The position numbers were made by a program, and so were the translations under genes. From Sorangium cellulosum So0157-2 (lineage in GTDB: Bacteria > Myxococcota_A > Polyangia > Polyangiales > Polyangiaceae), in NCBI RefSeq assembly GCF_000418325.1, contig NC_021658.1:12938501-13002500 (forward strand): a stretch of DNA of 64,000 nt. The letters are read 5' to 3'. This document shows, one piece after another, positions 56,301-64,000 of the stretch. Every line of letters begins with the position of its first letter. Position 1 is the stretch's first letter. The notes under the pieces were generated by a model, which saw only the letters and a program-made list of their open reading frames with translations, did not search any database and was not told the DNA's origin.

Positions 56301-59300
56301 GTCAGCCAGTGCGTCGTCGAGCTCCCGTCCGGCCGGTGCTCTCGTCGCAGATTGCCGAAGGCGTCATGAATCCACCACGCCACGTGGCCGTTCGGATCGA
56401 CGACCGCAGCCAGCTCACCCAGGTAGGGATGGTACTTGAAACGCGTCGTATGGCCGAGCCCGTCGCGCATGGCGTGGAGGAACGTGCCGCCGGGCTCGTA
56501 CGTATACACGGTCTGGCGCGTGACGCCATGGGCGTCGACCGTCGTCGAGCGCTCGACGTTGCCGTAATCATCGTAGTCGAGGCGAGTGTCGAGCCAGTGC
56601 GCCTCCTCACCTGGATGACCTCTCGTGATCCGCCTCGGCAAGCCCGTGGTGGTATCGTAGCTCGTCTCGCTCGTGCGGACTTGAGAGCCCTCGGCGCTGA
56701 CATCGCTCGTCGTGACCACCCGGCGCAGGCCGATCCGCCACGAGCCGGTGTGGTTGTCGTACGTCGCGGTCGTCGTTGTGAAAGGGATCACCACGTCGAC
56801 GGAGGGAGCCCAAGCTCGCTTCGTCTCGATGGTCGGATTGCCGAAGTCGTCCACCTGCCTCTCGAAGTCCGTGGCTCGATACGGAATGTTCTCCCCGTCG
56901 AGGACCTCTTCCGCGGCGAGCACCCGCCCGAGCTCGAGCGGCGTCCACCGCAGGCACTCCTGGTCGCTGCGCTGCTCGCGGTCCTGGTAAACGAAGTGGC
57001 TCGCGCCGCCGTTCGTCGCGCGCACCGTCCAGCTCGCCCGCTCCATCGACAGCCACATCCCCGACGGAGCGCTCGGGTCCGCCCCGCAGCCGTCATGCCC
57101 GAAGGTGAGCGTCAGGATCGGCCGCCTCGCGTACGGATAGATCCGCGCCTGCGCATCGAAGGTCGTCGGGTCGTAGACGGTCCGCGTCCAGGCGGCGCTC
57201 CTGCTGACAGGATGCCCGTCGACAGAGCCGCTGAGGTCGTCGGAGTGCATCGTGTAGCGGACGTGCGCGCGAAAGCCGAGCCACCCGCGGCCGTGTCGAT
57301 CGACGAACGCGTCCTCGTAGGAGTGCGCCGTCAGCCGTCGGTTCGTCGGTCCCGTCAGGCTCCCGACCTCGGTGCTGACGTCCTCCGAATGCTGGGCCAC
57401 CACGTACTTCGGCCCGACGAACCGCTTGCACGGGTAGCTGCAGATCGCCCCGGCGCCCGCGCGGAGGAAGTAGACGTCGTCCGGATCGGTCCCGTTCTCG
57501 TGCGTCATGCTCGGGCCGTAGGAGCGGATCAGCGGCGCATAGCGGATGAAGACGGTCGATGGAGACGACCCCTGCATCTGCCCGATCATCGCAGGATCGA
57601 AGTCATTGCCGCCGTCGCGGATGCTGACGACCGCGTCCGGTCTCCCGCCAAACGGAGCCCGGTGGAACCGTACCCGGAATTTTCCTTGATGAGAGGTCAC
57701 CAGGTCATGAAGCCCATCGCCGTCAATGTCGGCGATCCGCGGGCCTTGCCGGCTCGGCCAGGAGGAGCTCGTCGCCTCGTCAGGAGCGGGCTCGTAGGCG
57801 AGACCGGGGTCTTCGACCAGGAAGGCTCGTCCCGACGGCGCCGCCCGGAGGAGGAAGAACTTCTTGAATTTATCATCGAGGGGCCAAGGTCCCTCGAGAG
57901 ACGTCACGACGTCATCGAGCTCATAGGGGACCAGCAAATCCTCACGCCCATCTCCGTCATAGTCAAGGACGAGGCTCGCCTGCACATGATGTCGGAGCGC
58001 CACGAATCCGCTGGTGGTCGCGGTTCCCTGGTGGACGAACGTTCCTCCATGGTTGATCCAGAGAGACAAGCCGTCGTCGGTGGAGTCCGCGTACTTTTTG
58101 CTCGCGACGATGTCCTTCAGGCCGTCGCCGTTGACGTCCACGGGCACCAGCGCCTCTTCGTAGAACAGGCTTCCATCGATGCCGCTGTTCGCCAGCGTGA
58201 TCAATCCATCGCTGGCGTGTGGCTGCTTCCGCCACCGAAGGATCTGGTACCTCCGAGACTCAACGGGCGCGCAGCCTTCGATGAGGTATGGGCCATAGTC
58301 CGTGCAACGAGACAGGAGAATTTCCTGTGCCCCATCACCGTCGACGTCGAGCGGGACCACCGGCATCGCGATGCTGGTCCCGTCGAGCTCTGGAATCATC
58401 ACGCGCGGGCCGAAGCCCTGGCCATCGTGCAGGCGATAACCCCACCGACCACCGCACGTCTCCGGCGTAACAGGAAAGCAATGCTCGTGGTCGCCGGGCC
58501 AGAAATCGAACTCGAAGAGATCTTTGATCCCGTCCCCATTCAGATCGACCAGGTAAATACCCGCCGTAAGATAGTCGTGCACGAGATCACTGAATAGGAT
58601 CGATCGCGGCGAGCGCGGTATTCCCGTATCCTGAATCTGGAACCCGGTCCCCGTCGACTCGAGCACGCGCCAGGTCGGCGACAAGTCCGCCAGGAGAAGG
58701 TCGGTCTTGCCGTCTTGATTGTAGTCGATCGGGAACCCGCGCTGGTAGTCGCCCACCTGGTGCTCATCCACGGACGGGGCGCCCGTCGGACGCGTCTTTG
58801 GGAGATGCTCGTTCTGTCCCCAGGCAGGATCGACGCCGAGCGCGAAGTTCCACCGCTCCATGTCAGGGTAGACGACATCGTCCCTTCCATCCCCGTTCAT
58901 GTCCATCACGACGACCTGAGAAGCGAGGTGCTCGTCGGCCTTCGGCGTGTCAGCCGTCGCGTCGGTGGCCCCGACGAATCCTGCCTCTGCCTCGGACCAT
59001 CCGAACCGCGTCGGGCGCTTGCACGCGCCCCACGTGCACTCCGTGACGGCCTCCAGGAGGCTCTGGCCGCTGCCTTTGCTCTGGGTGTACGCGAGATCGT
59101 AGCGACGAAACAACGTGGCGCCGGGATCCGCGGTGACCTTGATCTGCCGCAGGCGCTTTTGCACCGTCGTCTCCAGCCCGTGCGTGTACCGCGTCAGCAC
59201 GTCGGGGCGCGCCTCGTACTCGAACTGAACGCTCCTGCTGTGAGGGACCCCGAGCACATGGCCGCCGTAGCGGATCTCCTTCGGGTAGTGCTCGACGGTA

Positions 59301-60238
59301 CCGCCCTCGACCGAGATCATCTCGTACTCGATCTCCATGGAGTTGCCGACGCGGTCGTGGACAGCCTGCACCGCCCAGCTCCGCGCAACGTTGCCCGTGA
59401 GCACCTTCGCGCTGGAGATGCTGCCCCCATACGTGAGCTTCAGCCCGCTCTTGGTGTAAACGGTGAACGAATCTGGCCCGGTGTACTGGTTCGGCTGGTT
59501 CGACCCGCCATGGGACACGACCTTCACGAAGGTGTCCGGGGAGGTGCGGTACTCGGTTCCGTTCGCCCCGTAGGCGCCGCTCACCGCGACGAGGCGCTGG
59601 CCGTCGAGGCAGAAACGGTCATCGGGCGTGAGGGCGACCCCTTGCAGCGTGTCGTCGTCCGCGTACGTGCGTCCACAGCGGGCGATCGAGGACAAACCCT
59701 GGAGCGAGAACCCGACGCCGAGGAGCCCGTTGCCCTTGTCGCTATGATATAGAATCGCGAGCTCGGGCTGCATCCCTGCTCGACCTGGGACGACCTGAAT
59801 GGGGATCGAATAGGTGGCCGCGCCGTCGCTGTCCCCGACCGCGAAGGTTCCAGGCGTCTTGCCGAGCCCGTCGGCCGGCGCCAGCGTATGAAACGGCCAG
59901 TTCACGGCGGCGTGAGCCGTCGCCGGAGGGGTGACGCCGGGGGCGCCGTGCGGTCCTCCTTCATCTCCTGCGATGGGAGCACGGTAGGCGGGTACCGTCC
60001 CGAATATGGTGTCGTCATAGGGAGCCGCGTCGATCGGCGCATCGGAGAGAGGCGGACAGAGGCTCGTGCCCGCGCCCCGCGCGCTCCCGATCTCGCCGTC
60101 GCTCGTCAGCGCGCAGCCGGCTCCGAGCACGACGATGGCCTGGAGCGACAGCGCCAGGCAGAGCACGGCGATCGCGTGACAGCGTGATCTGCGGGTCCTG
60201 TCCTCCCGCGCGGAGACGTGCTTGCGTGCGATGTTCAT
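53390..60238 (-). CDS. Lipoprotein RHS/SpvB polymorphic toxin with EndoU-like tip
   Basis: A 2282-residue protein. ATG 60238 follows AGGGGG; the signal peptide ends VLGAGC with Cys42. Order: SpvB-like domain (QVVPGRAGMQPELAILYHSD, ~100-330); seven DxDxDG calcium-type FG-GAP motifs such as DMNGDGRDD and DVNGDGLKD (~440-880); TcdB-middle-like region; RHS/YD repeats (~1250-1900); the RHS closing motif GRIYDPALGRFLSADPF (~1948); DPTGY; a ~180-residue pre-tip; and a ~106-residue tip. The tip (HMVGGRRLAPGNKKDVFPVG, QVERAIRHAYRHGEV, STKQIETAWPKF) resembles EndoU RNases, with two His and a terminal T-A-W-P. It is probably displayed on the outer membrane and delivers the RNase tip to neighbours. The immunity gene follows. 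Confidence 0.9.
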   Translation of the reverse strand: MNIARKHVSAREDRTRRSRCHAIAVLCLALSLQAIVVLGAGCALTSDGEIGSARGAGTSLCPPLSDAPIDAAPYDDTIFGTVPAYRAPIAGDEGGPHGAPGVTPPATAHAAVNWPFHTLAPADGLGKTPGTFAVGDSDGAATYSIPIQVVPGRAGMQPELAILYHSDKGNGLLGVGFSLQGLSSIARCGRTYADDDTLQGVALTPDDRFCLDGQRLVAVSGAYGANGTEYRTSPDTFVKVVSHGGSNQPNQYTGPDSFTVYTKSGLKLTYGGSISSAKVLTGNVARSWAVQAVHDRVGNSMEIEYEMISVEGGTVEHYPKEIRYGGHVLGVPHSRSVQFEYEARPDVLTRYTHGLETTVQKRLRQIKVTADPGATLFRRYDLAYTQSKGSGQSLLEAVTECTWGACKRPTRFGWSEAEAGFVGATDATADTPKADEHLASQVVVMDMNGDGRDDVVYPDMERWNFALGVDPAWGQNEHLPKTRPTGAPSVDEHQVGDYQRGFPIDYNQDGKTDLLLADLSPTWRVLESTGTGFQIQDTGIPRSPRSILFSDLVHDYLTAGIYLVDLNGDGIKDLFEFDFWPGDHEHCFPVTPETCGGRWGYRLHDGQGFGPRVMIPELDGTSIAMPVVPLDVDGDGAQEILLSRCTDYGPYLIEGCAPVESRRYQILRWRKQPHASDGLITLANSGIDGSLFYEEALVPVDVNGDGLKDIVASKKYADSTDDGLSLWINHGGTFVHQGTATTSGFVALRHHVQASLVLDYDGDGREDLLVPYELDDVVTSLEGPWPLDDKFKKFFLLRAAPSGRAFLVEDPGLAYEPAPDEATSSSWPSRQGPRIADIDGDGLHDLVTSHQGKFRVRFHRAPFGGRPDAVVSIRDGGNDFDPAMIGQMQGSSPSTVFIRYAPLIRSYGPSMTHENGTDPDDVYFLRAGAGAICSYPCKRFVGPKYVVAQHSEDVSTEVGSLTGPTNRRLTAHSYEDAFVDRHGRGWLGFRAHVRYTMHSDDLSGSVDGHPVSRSAAWTRTVYDPTTFDAQARIYPYARRPILTLTFGHDGCGADPSAPSGMWLSMERASWTVRATNGGASHFVYQDREQRSDQECLRWTPLELGRVLAAEEVLDGENIPYRATDFERQVDDFGNPTIETKRAWAPSVDVVIPFTTTTATYDNHTGSWRIGLRRVVTTSDVSAEGSQVRTSETSYDTTTGLPRRITRGHPGEEAHWLDTRLDYDDYGNVERSTTVDAHGVTRQTVYTYEPGGTFLHAMRDGLGHTTRFKYHPYLGELAAVVDPNGHVAWWIHDAFGNLRREHRPDGSSTTHWLTRELVGAEWLITAHAQETTGATSATRLDRLGRPFWTQRHGLRGQVSETSRRYWGFGGVRAESLPYLTGESPPGWTEHAYDRRRRPASVVEPDGVTISMAYAETRTTVTNGRAHQSTVVRNGRGQVVRAEDARHETTEYHYGPFGSLLRITDARGDALVQVADAYGRVTEAWNPDSGLRRFVYDAFDQVRSETDNKDQTTLYCHDEVGRPRVRQDVDGLTQWTYDEGPHAVGKLVRMSSPDGVMAHVDYDEAGRPWRETTELPGPSGGSESFAIRRVYNERGELRRVAYPATDDDAPFGVDYRYDDYGHLTAVEEPATSRELWRWEEADAANRITRERFANRVTTSRKYVPATGLLDESTTTWRTSSLPKSLFITRQRLSYRYDENRNVERRTDHLQGLTETFHYDELDRLENVYLGEGGTPLYHYEYDDFGNITHKSDVGSYEYDGDRPHAVRRANGKSYAYDENGNQIVRPLDVRGASNASATITYTPFDKPRRIEAEHGVTTYEYDGDRQRARKVSPAQITTYVGGLYERHEHTAGGVTHKMHVMGPEGVIAVKTIAIDAAGEEERAVHYLHPGHDGSAGVITNELGTVVERRSYDPFGQRRNPDWATGGPAAAPPSETIGFTGHEDEDELSLINMRGRIYDPALGRFLSADPFVQAPFFSQSLNRYSYAFNNPLSFVDPTGYQATDEYEYHHPGLTYDGCVPGAGCVGIQVGQVDLPGIYNDLASGEPFGHREPGPPGLGLDFSLDVSDLRPGDALGSRWNPHSPLGQAGRDVFGEEMPIATWSLSPEMTRAVMGLIPVPGMSSLLVFTDPHATPTDKAIAVALDALSVVGVGAVIKLAGKAGKAGSAARAGVEALGESVGAARGIAAGARVNMPAWRKIAIDMDEVASGHMVGGRRLAPGNKKDVFPVGMTETQVERAIRHAYRHGEVLHSQGADRVFVRGPFGEGLIEMWVNKSTKQIETAWPKF

Positions 60239-60418
60239 CAAGATGGTTCCCCCTGGCGTTGAGCCGGCGTCGCTGGAGGCAGGTGCGACCGCAATTGTAG
60301 CCCAGGGCACTATGCCGGGCGAACTGTGCCGTCAACGATGCCGGCGCGTCGGCGTCGTGCTCAGGGAAGCGTCACGCGTCAGGCAGGGATGATGGCGCGA
60401 ACGCCGGGAGAACCGCGC

Positions 60419-61024
60419 TCACCGCGGCCGGAGCACGGAGAACAGCGCGCGCGGGAGCGGGTTCAGGGTCCCCTGATAGACGGTCTCCTCGCTGGAGAGG
60501 AGCTCGAACTCGGCCCCGAAGATCTCGCGGATCTCCTCGGGCGTGAACCGGTACGGCCCTTCGGTCCACGGCTCCATCGCGCTGAAGCACTTGAGGAAGA
60601 AGAACCCGCCGGGCGCGACGAGCCGCCTCAGCGCGCGCACGTAATCGCCCCTCCGGTCCGGCGGGAGGACGTGGAAACAGCCGCGGTCGAAGACGACGTC
60701 GAACCGGCCGTCGAGCCGGCTGTCCAGGATATCGTCCTGCACGAAGCGCACGGCGGCGCCCCGCTGCGCCGCCTGCGCCGCCGCCTGCTCGACGGCGGCG
60801 TGCGAGAGGTCGGTGCCGGTGACGTCGAACCCGCGCTCGGCCAGCGCGAACGCCTGCGTGGCCGGGCCCGTGCCGAGGTCGAGCGCCCGCCCCCGCGCGA
60901 CCTGCAAGCGCTCGAGCGCCTGCGCGAGATCGGGATCGAGGCCCGCGTGGTACCAGGGCAGGCGCTCTGCCGGGGTGGTTCGATACAGCTCTTGCCAGTC
61001 CGGGAAGTTTCGCTGCTCGCTCAT
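60419..61024 (-). CDS. SAM-dependent methyltransferase (TPMT/TehB-like)
   Basis: A 201-residue class I methyltransferase: motif I LDLGTGPATQAFALAERG, acidic loop GTDLS, DVVFDRGCFHVLP and LVAPGGFFFLKCFS. It begins MSEQRNFPDWQELYRTTPAE, typical of the small TPMT/TehB-like group acting on thiols, metalloids or small molecules. ATG 61024 defines the natural start; upstream frame is antisense of the next gene. Substrate unknown. Confidence 0.85.
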   Translation of the reverse strand: MSEQRNFPDWQELYRTTPAERLPWYHAGLDPDLAQALERLQVARGRALDLGTGPATQAFALAERGFDVTGTDLSHAAVEQAAAQAAQRGAAVRFVQDDILDSRLDGRFDVVFDRGCFHVLPPDRRGDYVRALRRLVAPGGFFFLKCFSAMEPWTEGPYRFTPEEIREIFGAEFELLSSEETVYQGTLNPLPRALFSVLRPR

Positions 61025-61120
61025 GCAGAACCTTATAGCCCTCCGGAGCGGCGCCGCCCCGGCGTTCTCGTGTAGGCTCCGGCGCATGCGGCGGCGGCGG
61101 CGGAGCGGAGGGGCAGGGCG

Positions 61121-63382
61121 GTGAGGATCACGTGCGTGGGCGGCGGGCCGGCGGGCCTCTACGCCGCGCTGCTCGCGAAGCAGCGCGACCCGCGGCGCGA
61201 GGTGGTCGTGATCGAGCGGAACCGCCCCGACGACACCTTCGGCTTCGGGGTCGTGTTCTCGGACGCGACGCTCGACAACCTGGCCGACGCCGACCGGCCG
61301 ACCTACGACGCGATCCGGGGCAGCCTCGCCCACTGGGACGAGCTCCACGCGCACTTCGGCGGGCGCGTCCTCGTCTCGACGGGGCACGGCTTCAGCGGCC
61401 TGTCGCGCCGGAGGCTGCTCGCGATCCTCCAGGGCCGGGCGCGGGAGCTCGGCGTCGTCCTGCGCTTCGACGAGGAGGTGACCGACCCGGCCGAGGCGCT
61501 CGCCGGCAGCGATCTCGTGGTCGCGGCCGACGGGGTGAACAGCCGGATCCGCGAGCGCTTCGCCGACCGGTTCGGGCCGCGCATCGACGTGCGCCCGAAC
61601 CGGTTCGTGTGGCTCGGCACGACGTTCCCCTTCGACGCCTTCACCTTCTACTTCGAGGAGAACCGCCACGGCCTCTTCCGGGTGCACGCGTACCGCTACG
61701 AGCCGGACCGCTCCACGTTCATCGTCGAGTGCCGCGAGGAGACCTTCCGGCGGGCGGGGCTCGACCGCGCGAGCGAGGACGAGACGATCGCGTACTTCGA
61801 GGAGCTCTTCGAGGGCAAGCTGAAGGGGCACCGGCTGCTCAAGAACAGGAGCGTCTGGCGGAGCTTCCCCACGGTGCACAACGAGCGCTGGAGCTTCGAG
61901 AACGTGGTGCTGCTCGGGGACGCGGCGCACACGGCGCATTTCTCGATCGGCTCGGGGACGAAGCTCGCGCTCGAGGACGCGATCGCGCTCGTCGACAGCC
62001 TGGGGCGGAGCCCGCGCGTGCCCGAGGCGCTCGCCGCCTACGAGGCCGAGCGCAAGCCCAAGGTGCTCGCGTTCCAGCGGGCCGCGCAGGTGAGCCTCCA
62101 GTGGTTCGAGAACACCGAGCGCTACATGGCGCTCGACCCGGTGGAGTTCATGTTCAGCCTGCTGACGCGGAGCCTGCGGGTGACGCACGAGGGGCTGAAG
62201 GCGCGCGATCCGGCGTTCGTGCGCGAGGTGGACGCGCACGTCGCGCGGAAGGCGGAGGCGCAGTCGGGCGCGCGCGTCGCGGCCGGGGGCGGCGGCCCGC
62301 CGCCGCCGATGTTCACGCCGTTCCGGCTGCGGTCGCTCGTGCTGGAGAACCGGGTCGTGGTCTCGCCGATGTGCCAGTACTCGGCGGAGGACGGGCGGAT
62401 CGACGACTGGCACCTCGTGCACCTGGGCAGCCGGGCGCTCGGCGGGGCGGGGCTCGTGATCACCGAGATGACGGACGTGAGCGCGGAGGCGCGCATCACG
62501 CCGGGCTGCGCCGGGCTCTACCGCGCCGATCACGCCGAGGGGTGGCGGCGCGTCGTCGACTTCGTCCACGCGCGCTCCCGGGCCAGGATCGGCGTCCAGC
62601 TCGCGCACGCGGGGCGCAAGGGCGCGACGAAGCGGCTCTGGGAGGGCATGGATGCGCCGCTCGAGCGCGGCGCGTGGCCGCTCCTCAGCGCCTCCGCCAT
62701 CCCGTACCTCCCGGGGAGCCAGGTCCCGAAGGCGATGGATCGCGGGGACATGGATCAGGTGACCTCGGATTTCGTGCGGGCGGCGAGGTGGGCGGACGAG
62801 GCCGGGTTCGATCTCATCGAGCTGCACTGCGCGCACGGCTACCTCCTGGCGAGCTTCATCTCGCCGCTCACGAACCGGCGCGACGACGCCTACGGCGGGC
62901 CGATCGAGGGCCGGATGCGCTACCCGCTCGAGGTGTTCGACGCGGTGCGGGCGGCGTGGCCGGCGGAGAAGCCGATGAGCGTCCGCATCTCGGCGACCGA
63001 CTGGGCGCCTGGCGGGCTCACGACGGACGATCTCGTCGCGCTGGCGACGATGCTGCGGGAGCACGGCGCCGACATCCTCCATGTCTCGGCGGGGCAGACG
63101 GACCCTTCCGGCAAGCCGGAGCACGGGCGCCTGTTCCAGACGCCGCTCGCGGAGCTCGTGCGGCTGGAGGCGAAGGTGCCGACGATCGCGGTCGGCAACA
63201 TCCAGAGCTATGCGGACGTGAACAGCATCATCGCGGCCGGCAGGGCGGACCTGTGCGCGCTCGCGCGGGCGCACCTCTACGACCCGTACTGGACGCGGCA
63301 CGCCGCCGCGGAGCAGGGGTTCGATATGGAGTGGCCGCCTCAGTACCGGTCGGTCGCGGGGTACACGCTCCGCATGCGATGA
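61121..63382 (+). CDS. Bifunctional FAD monooxygenase / old-yellow-enzyme reductase (aminobenzoyl-CoA or salicylyl-CoA hydroxylase type)
   Basis: A 753-residue fusion starting at GTG 61121. Residues 1-380 form a class A FAD monooxygenase: [14 protein letters not shown] dinucleotide motif, FGFGVVFSD, and [20 protein letters not shown] (GD motif). Residues ~400-750 form an FMN old-yellow-enzyme barrel: [31 protein letters not shown] with the His/Asn region, [10 protein letters not shown] and [11 protein letters not shown]. This exact fusion is known in 2-aminobenzoyl-CoA monooxygenase/reductase and in salicylyl-CoA 5-hydroxylase, which dearomatise CoA-bound aromatic acids. No ligase or ring-cleavage genes are in view. 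Confidence 0.9.
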   Translation: MRITCVGGGPAGLYAALLAKQRDPRREVVVIERNRPDDTFGFGVVFSDATLDNLADADRPTYDAIRGSLAHWDELHAHFGGRVLVSTGHGFSGLSRRRLLAILQGRARELGVVLRFDEEVTDPAEALAGSDLVVAADGVNSRIRERFADRFGPRIDVRPNRFVWLGTTFPFDAFTFYFEENRHGLFRVHAYRYEPDRSTFIVECREETFRRAGLDRASEDETIAYFEELFEGKLKGHRLLKNRSVWRSFPTVHNERWSFENVVLLGDAAHTAHFSIGSGTKLALEDAIALVDSLGRSPRVPEALAAYEAERKPKVLAFQRAAQVSLQWFENTERYMALDPVEFMFSLLTRSLRVTHEGLKARDPAFVREVDAHVARKAEAQSGARVAAGGGGPPPPMFTPFRLRSLVLENRVVVSPMCQYSAEDGRIDDWHLVHLGSRALGGAGLVITEMTDVSAEARITPGCAGLYRADHAEGWRRVVDFVHARSRARIGVQLAHAGRKGATKRLWEGMDAPLERGAWPLLSASAIPYLPGSQVPKAMDRGDMDQVTSDFVRAARWADEAGFDLIELHCAHGYLLASFISPLTNRRDDAYGGPIEGRMRYPLEVFDAVRAAWPAEKPMSVRISATDWAPGGLTTDDLVALATMLREHGADILHVSAGQTDPSGKPEHGRLFQTPLAELVRLEAKVPTIAVGNIQSYADVNSIIAAGRADLCALARAHLYDPYWTRHAAAEQGFDMEWPPQYRSVAGYTLRMR

Positions 63383-63447
63383 CCCGGTGCCCGTCGTCGT
63401 CGGCGGCGCGGCGCGGCGCGGCAGCGAAAAAAAGTGGAGGCCGGGCC

Positions 63448-63478
63448 TTGATCCTCACGCTACGTGAGGACCTAGCCT
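63448..63478 (+). promoter_or_regulatory. MerR/TipA-type operator-promoter
   Basis: A perfect inverted repeat CCTCACG-CTA-CGTGAGG (63453-63469) lies between TTGATC (-35, 63448-63453) and TAGCCT (-10, 63473-63478), with a 19-bp spacer. The over-long spacer with a dyad is the hallmark of MerR-activated promoters, and the sequence resembles the TipA operator. It lies 47 bp before the ATG of the regulator, implying autoregulation. Confidence 0.85.
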
Positions 63479-63524
63479 CCGGGGCATGGACGTCCTCCCC
63501 CGCCCTGGGAACAGGGGAAGCACC

Positions 63525-64000
63525 ATGCGTTCAGCACCGTTGAAAGTCGGCGATCTCGCCAAGCAGACCGGCCTCTCCGTCCGTACGCTCCACTATTACG
63601 AGGAGGTCGGGCTGCTGTCTCCGTCGCACCGCACGGCGTCGGGGCACCGGATGTACTCGGCAGGCGACGTCGCCCGGCTCCAGCAGATCAAGTCGTTGCG
63701 CGAGCTCGGCTTCAGCCTGGAGCAGATCACAGCGTGTCTGGACAGGCCGGGCTTCTCTCCGCTGGAGACCATCGAGCTGCACCTCGCGCGGCTGCGCGAG
63801 CAGATCGCGCTGGAGCAGAAGCTCTGCACGCGGCTCGAGGGTCTGGCAAGCGTGCTTCGCGCGGGGGAGGACGTCTCTGTGGAGCAGCTCCTTCAAACCA
63901 TCGAGGTGATGACCATGATCGAGAAGTACTACACCCCAGAGCAGCTCGCGGAGCTCAAGCAGCGCGCGGAGGCGATCGGCCCGGAGAAGATGCGCGAGGC
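63525..64000 (+). CDS. TipA-like MerR-family transcriptional regulator (3' partial)
   Basis: ATG 63525 with AGGGGAAG upstream; the frame is open at the right edge (158 residues seen). Residues 5-75 form the winged HTH of MerR (VGDLAKQTGLSVRTLHYYEE, LLSPSHRTASGHRMYS). A coiled-coil dimer helix follows, then the start of a TipAS-type domain (MIEKYYTPEQLAELKQR), which in TipA binds thiopeptide antibiotics. It probably activates its own promoter on drug binding. Confidence 0.93.
   Translation, partial: MRSAPLKVGDLAKQTGLSVRTLHYYEEVGLLSPSHRTASGHRMYSAGDVARLQQIKSLRELGFSLEQITACLDRPGFSPLETIELHLARLREQIALEQKLCTRLEGLASVLRAGEDVSVEQLLQTIEVMTMIEKYYTPEQLAELKQRAEAIGPEKMRE

Overview
The window is about 64 kb of very GC-rich DNA. 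It has many proline/alanine-rich serine/threonine kinases, lipoproteins, MopE-type metal-binding motifs, carotenoid metabolism genes and a large lipoprotein RHS gene. This fits a myxobacterium of the Sorangium/Polyangium type. That is an inference from gene content and base composition; no rRNA gene is present. High GC makes long spurious ORFs opposite almost every real gene, and these were left out.

Layout. 1-6.3 kb: a partial acyltransferase-SCP2 gene overlapping an NAD(P)-sugar epimerase-like gene, then a tightly overlapping sensor kinase / double KaiC ATPase / receiver operon, then a CBS-DUF2267 gene. 6.5-18.2 kb: a giant exported DUF3857-transglutaminase protein, a small secreted protein, a hemerythrin, a Ser/Thr kinase gene interrupted by an antisense fragment of a VOC (glyoxalase-fold) gene, a methyltransferase and an 854-residue membrane protein. 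18.4-28.9 kb: nuoIJK, dapA-dapB, a pseudokinase with repeats, glyS without glyQ, and a divergent SDR/TetR pair. 29-41.4 kb: HtpX, an ABC-2 permease with a coupled small gene, a MopE-like lipoprotein, a degenerate histidine kinase, two small lipoproteins, a site-2 protease with CBS domains, a carotenoid oxygenase, and a half-length ketoacyl-synthase III-like gene with Cys replaced by Gln. 42.4-47.2 kb: a three-block repeat lipoprotein, a GH15 glucoamylase and a RegB/RegA-type redox two-component pair.

47.4-60.2 kb is the accessory region. It holds one complete lipoprotein RHS/SpvB gene (minus strand) with an EndoU-like toxin tip and its putative immunity gene. Downstream of it lies about 6 kb of orphan material: a second RHS core with another toxin tip (killed by a 1-bp deletion) and an ATGA-coupled immunity gene; an RHS remnant split by a decayed IS1380-like element with recognisable inverted repeats and a CTAAA target duplication; small AT-richer ORFs; and a third RHS-core fragment. 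A recurring 15-bp motif (GCGACYGAAAAAGCT, with variants) sits at three segment boundaries. This archive of displaced RHS segments is the most unusual thing in the window.

60.4-64 kb: a methyltransferase, a fused monooxygenase/old-yellow-enzyme flavoprotein of the aminobenzoyl-CoA/salicylyl-CoA hydroxylase type, and the start of a TipA-like MerR regulator with a clear operator.
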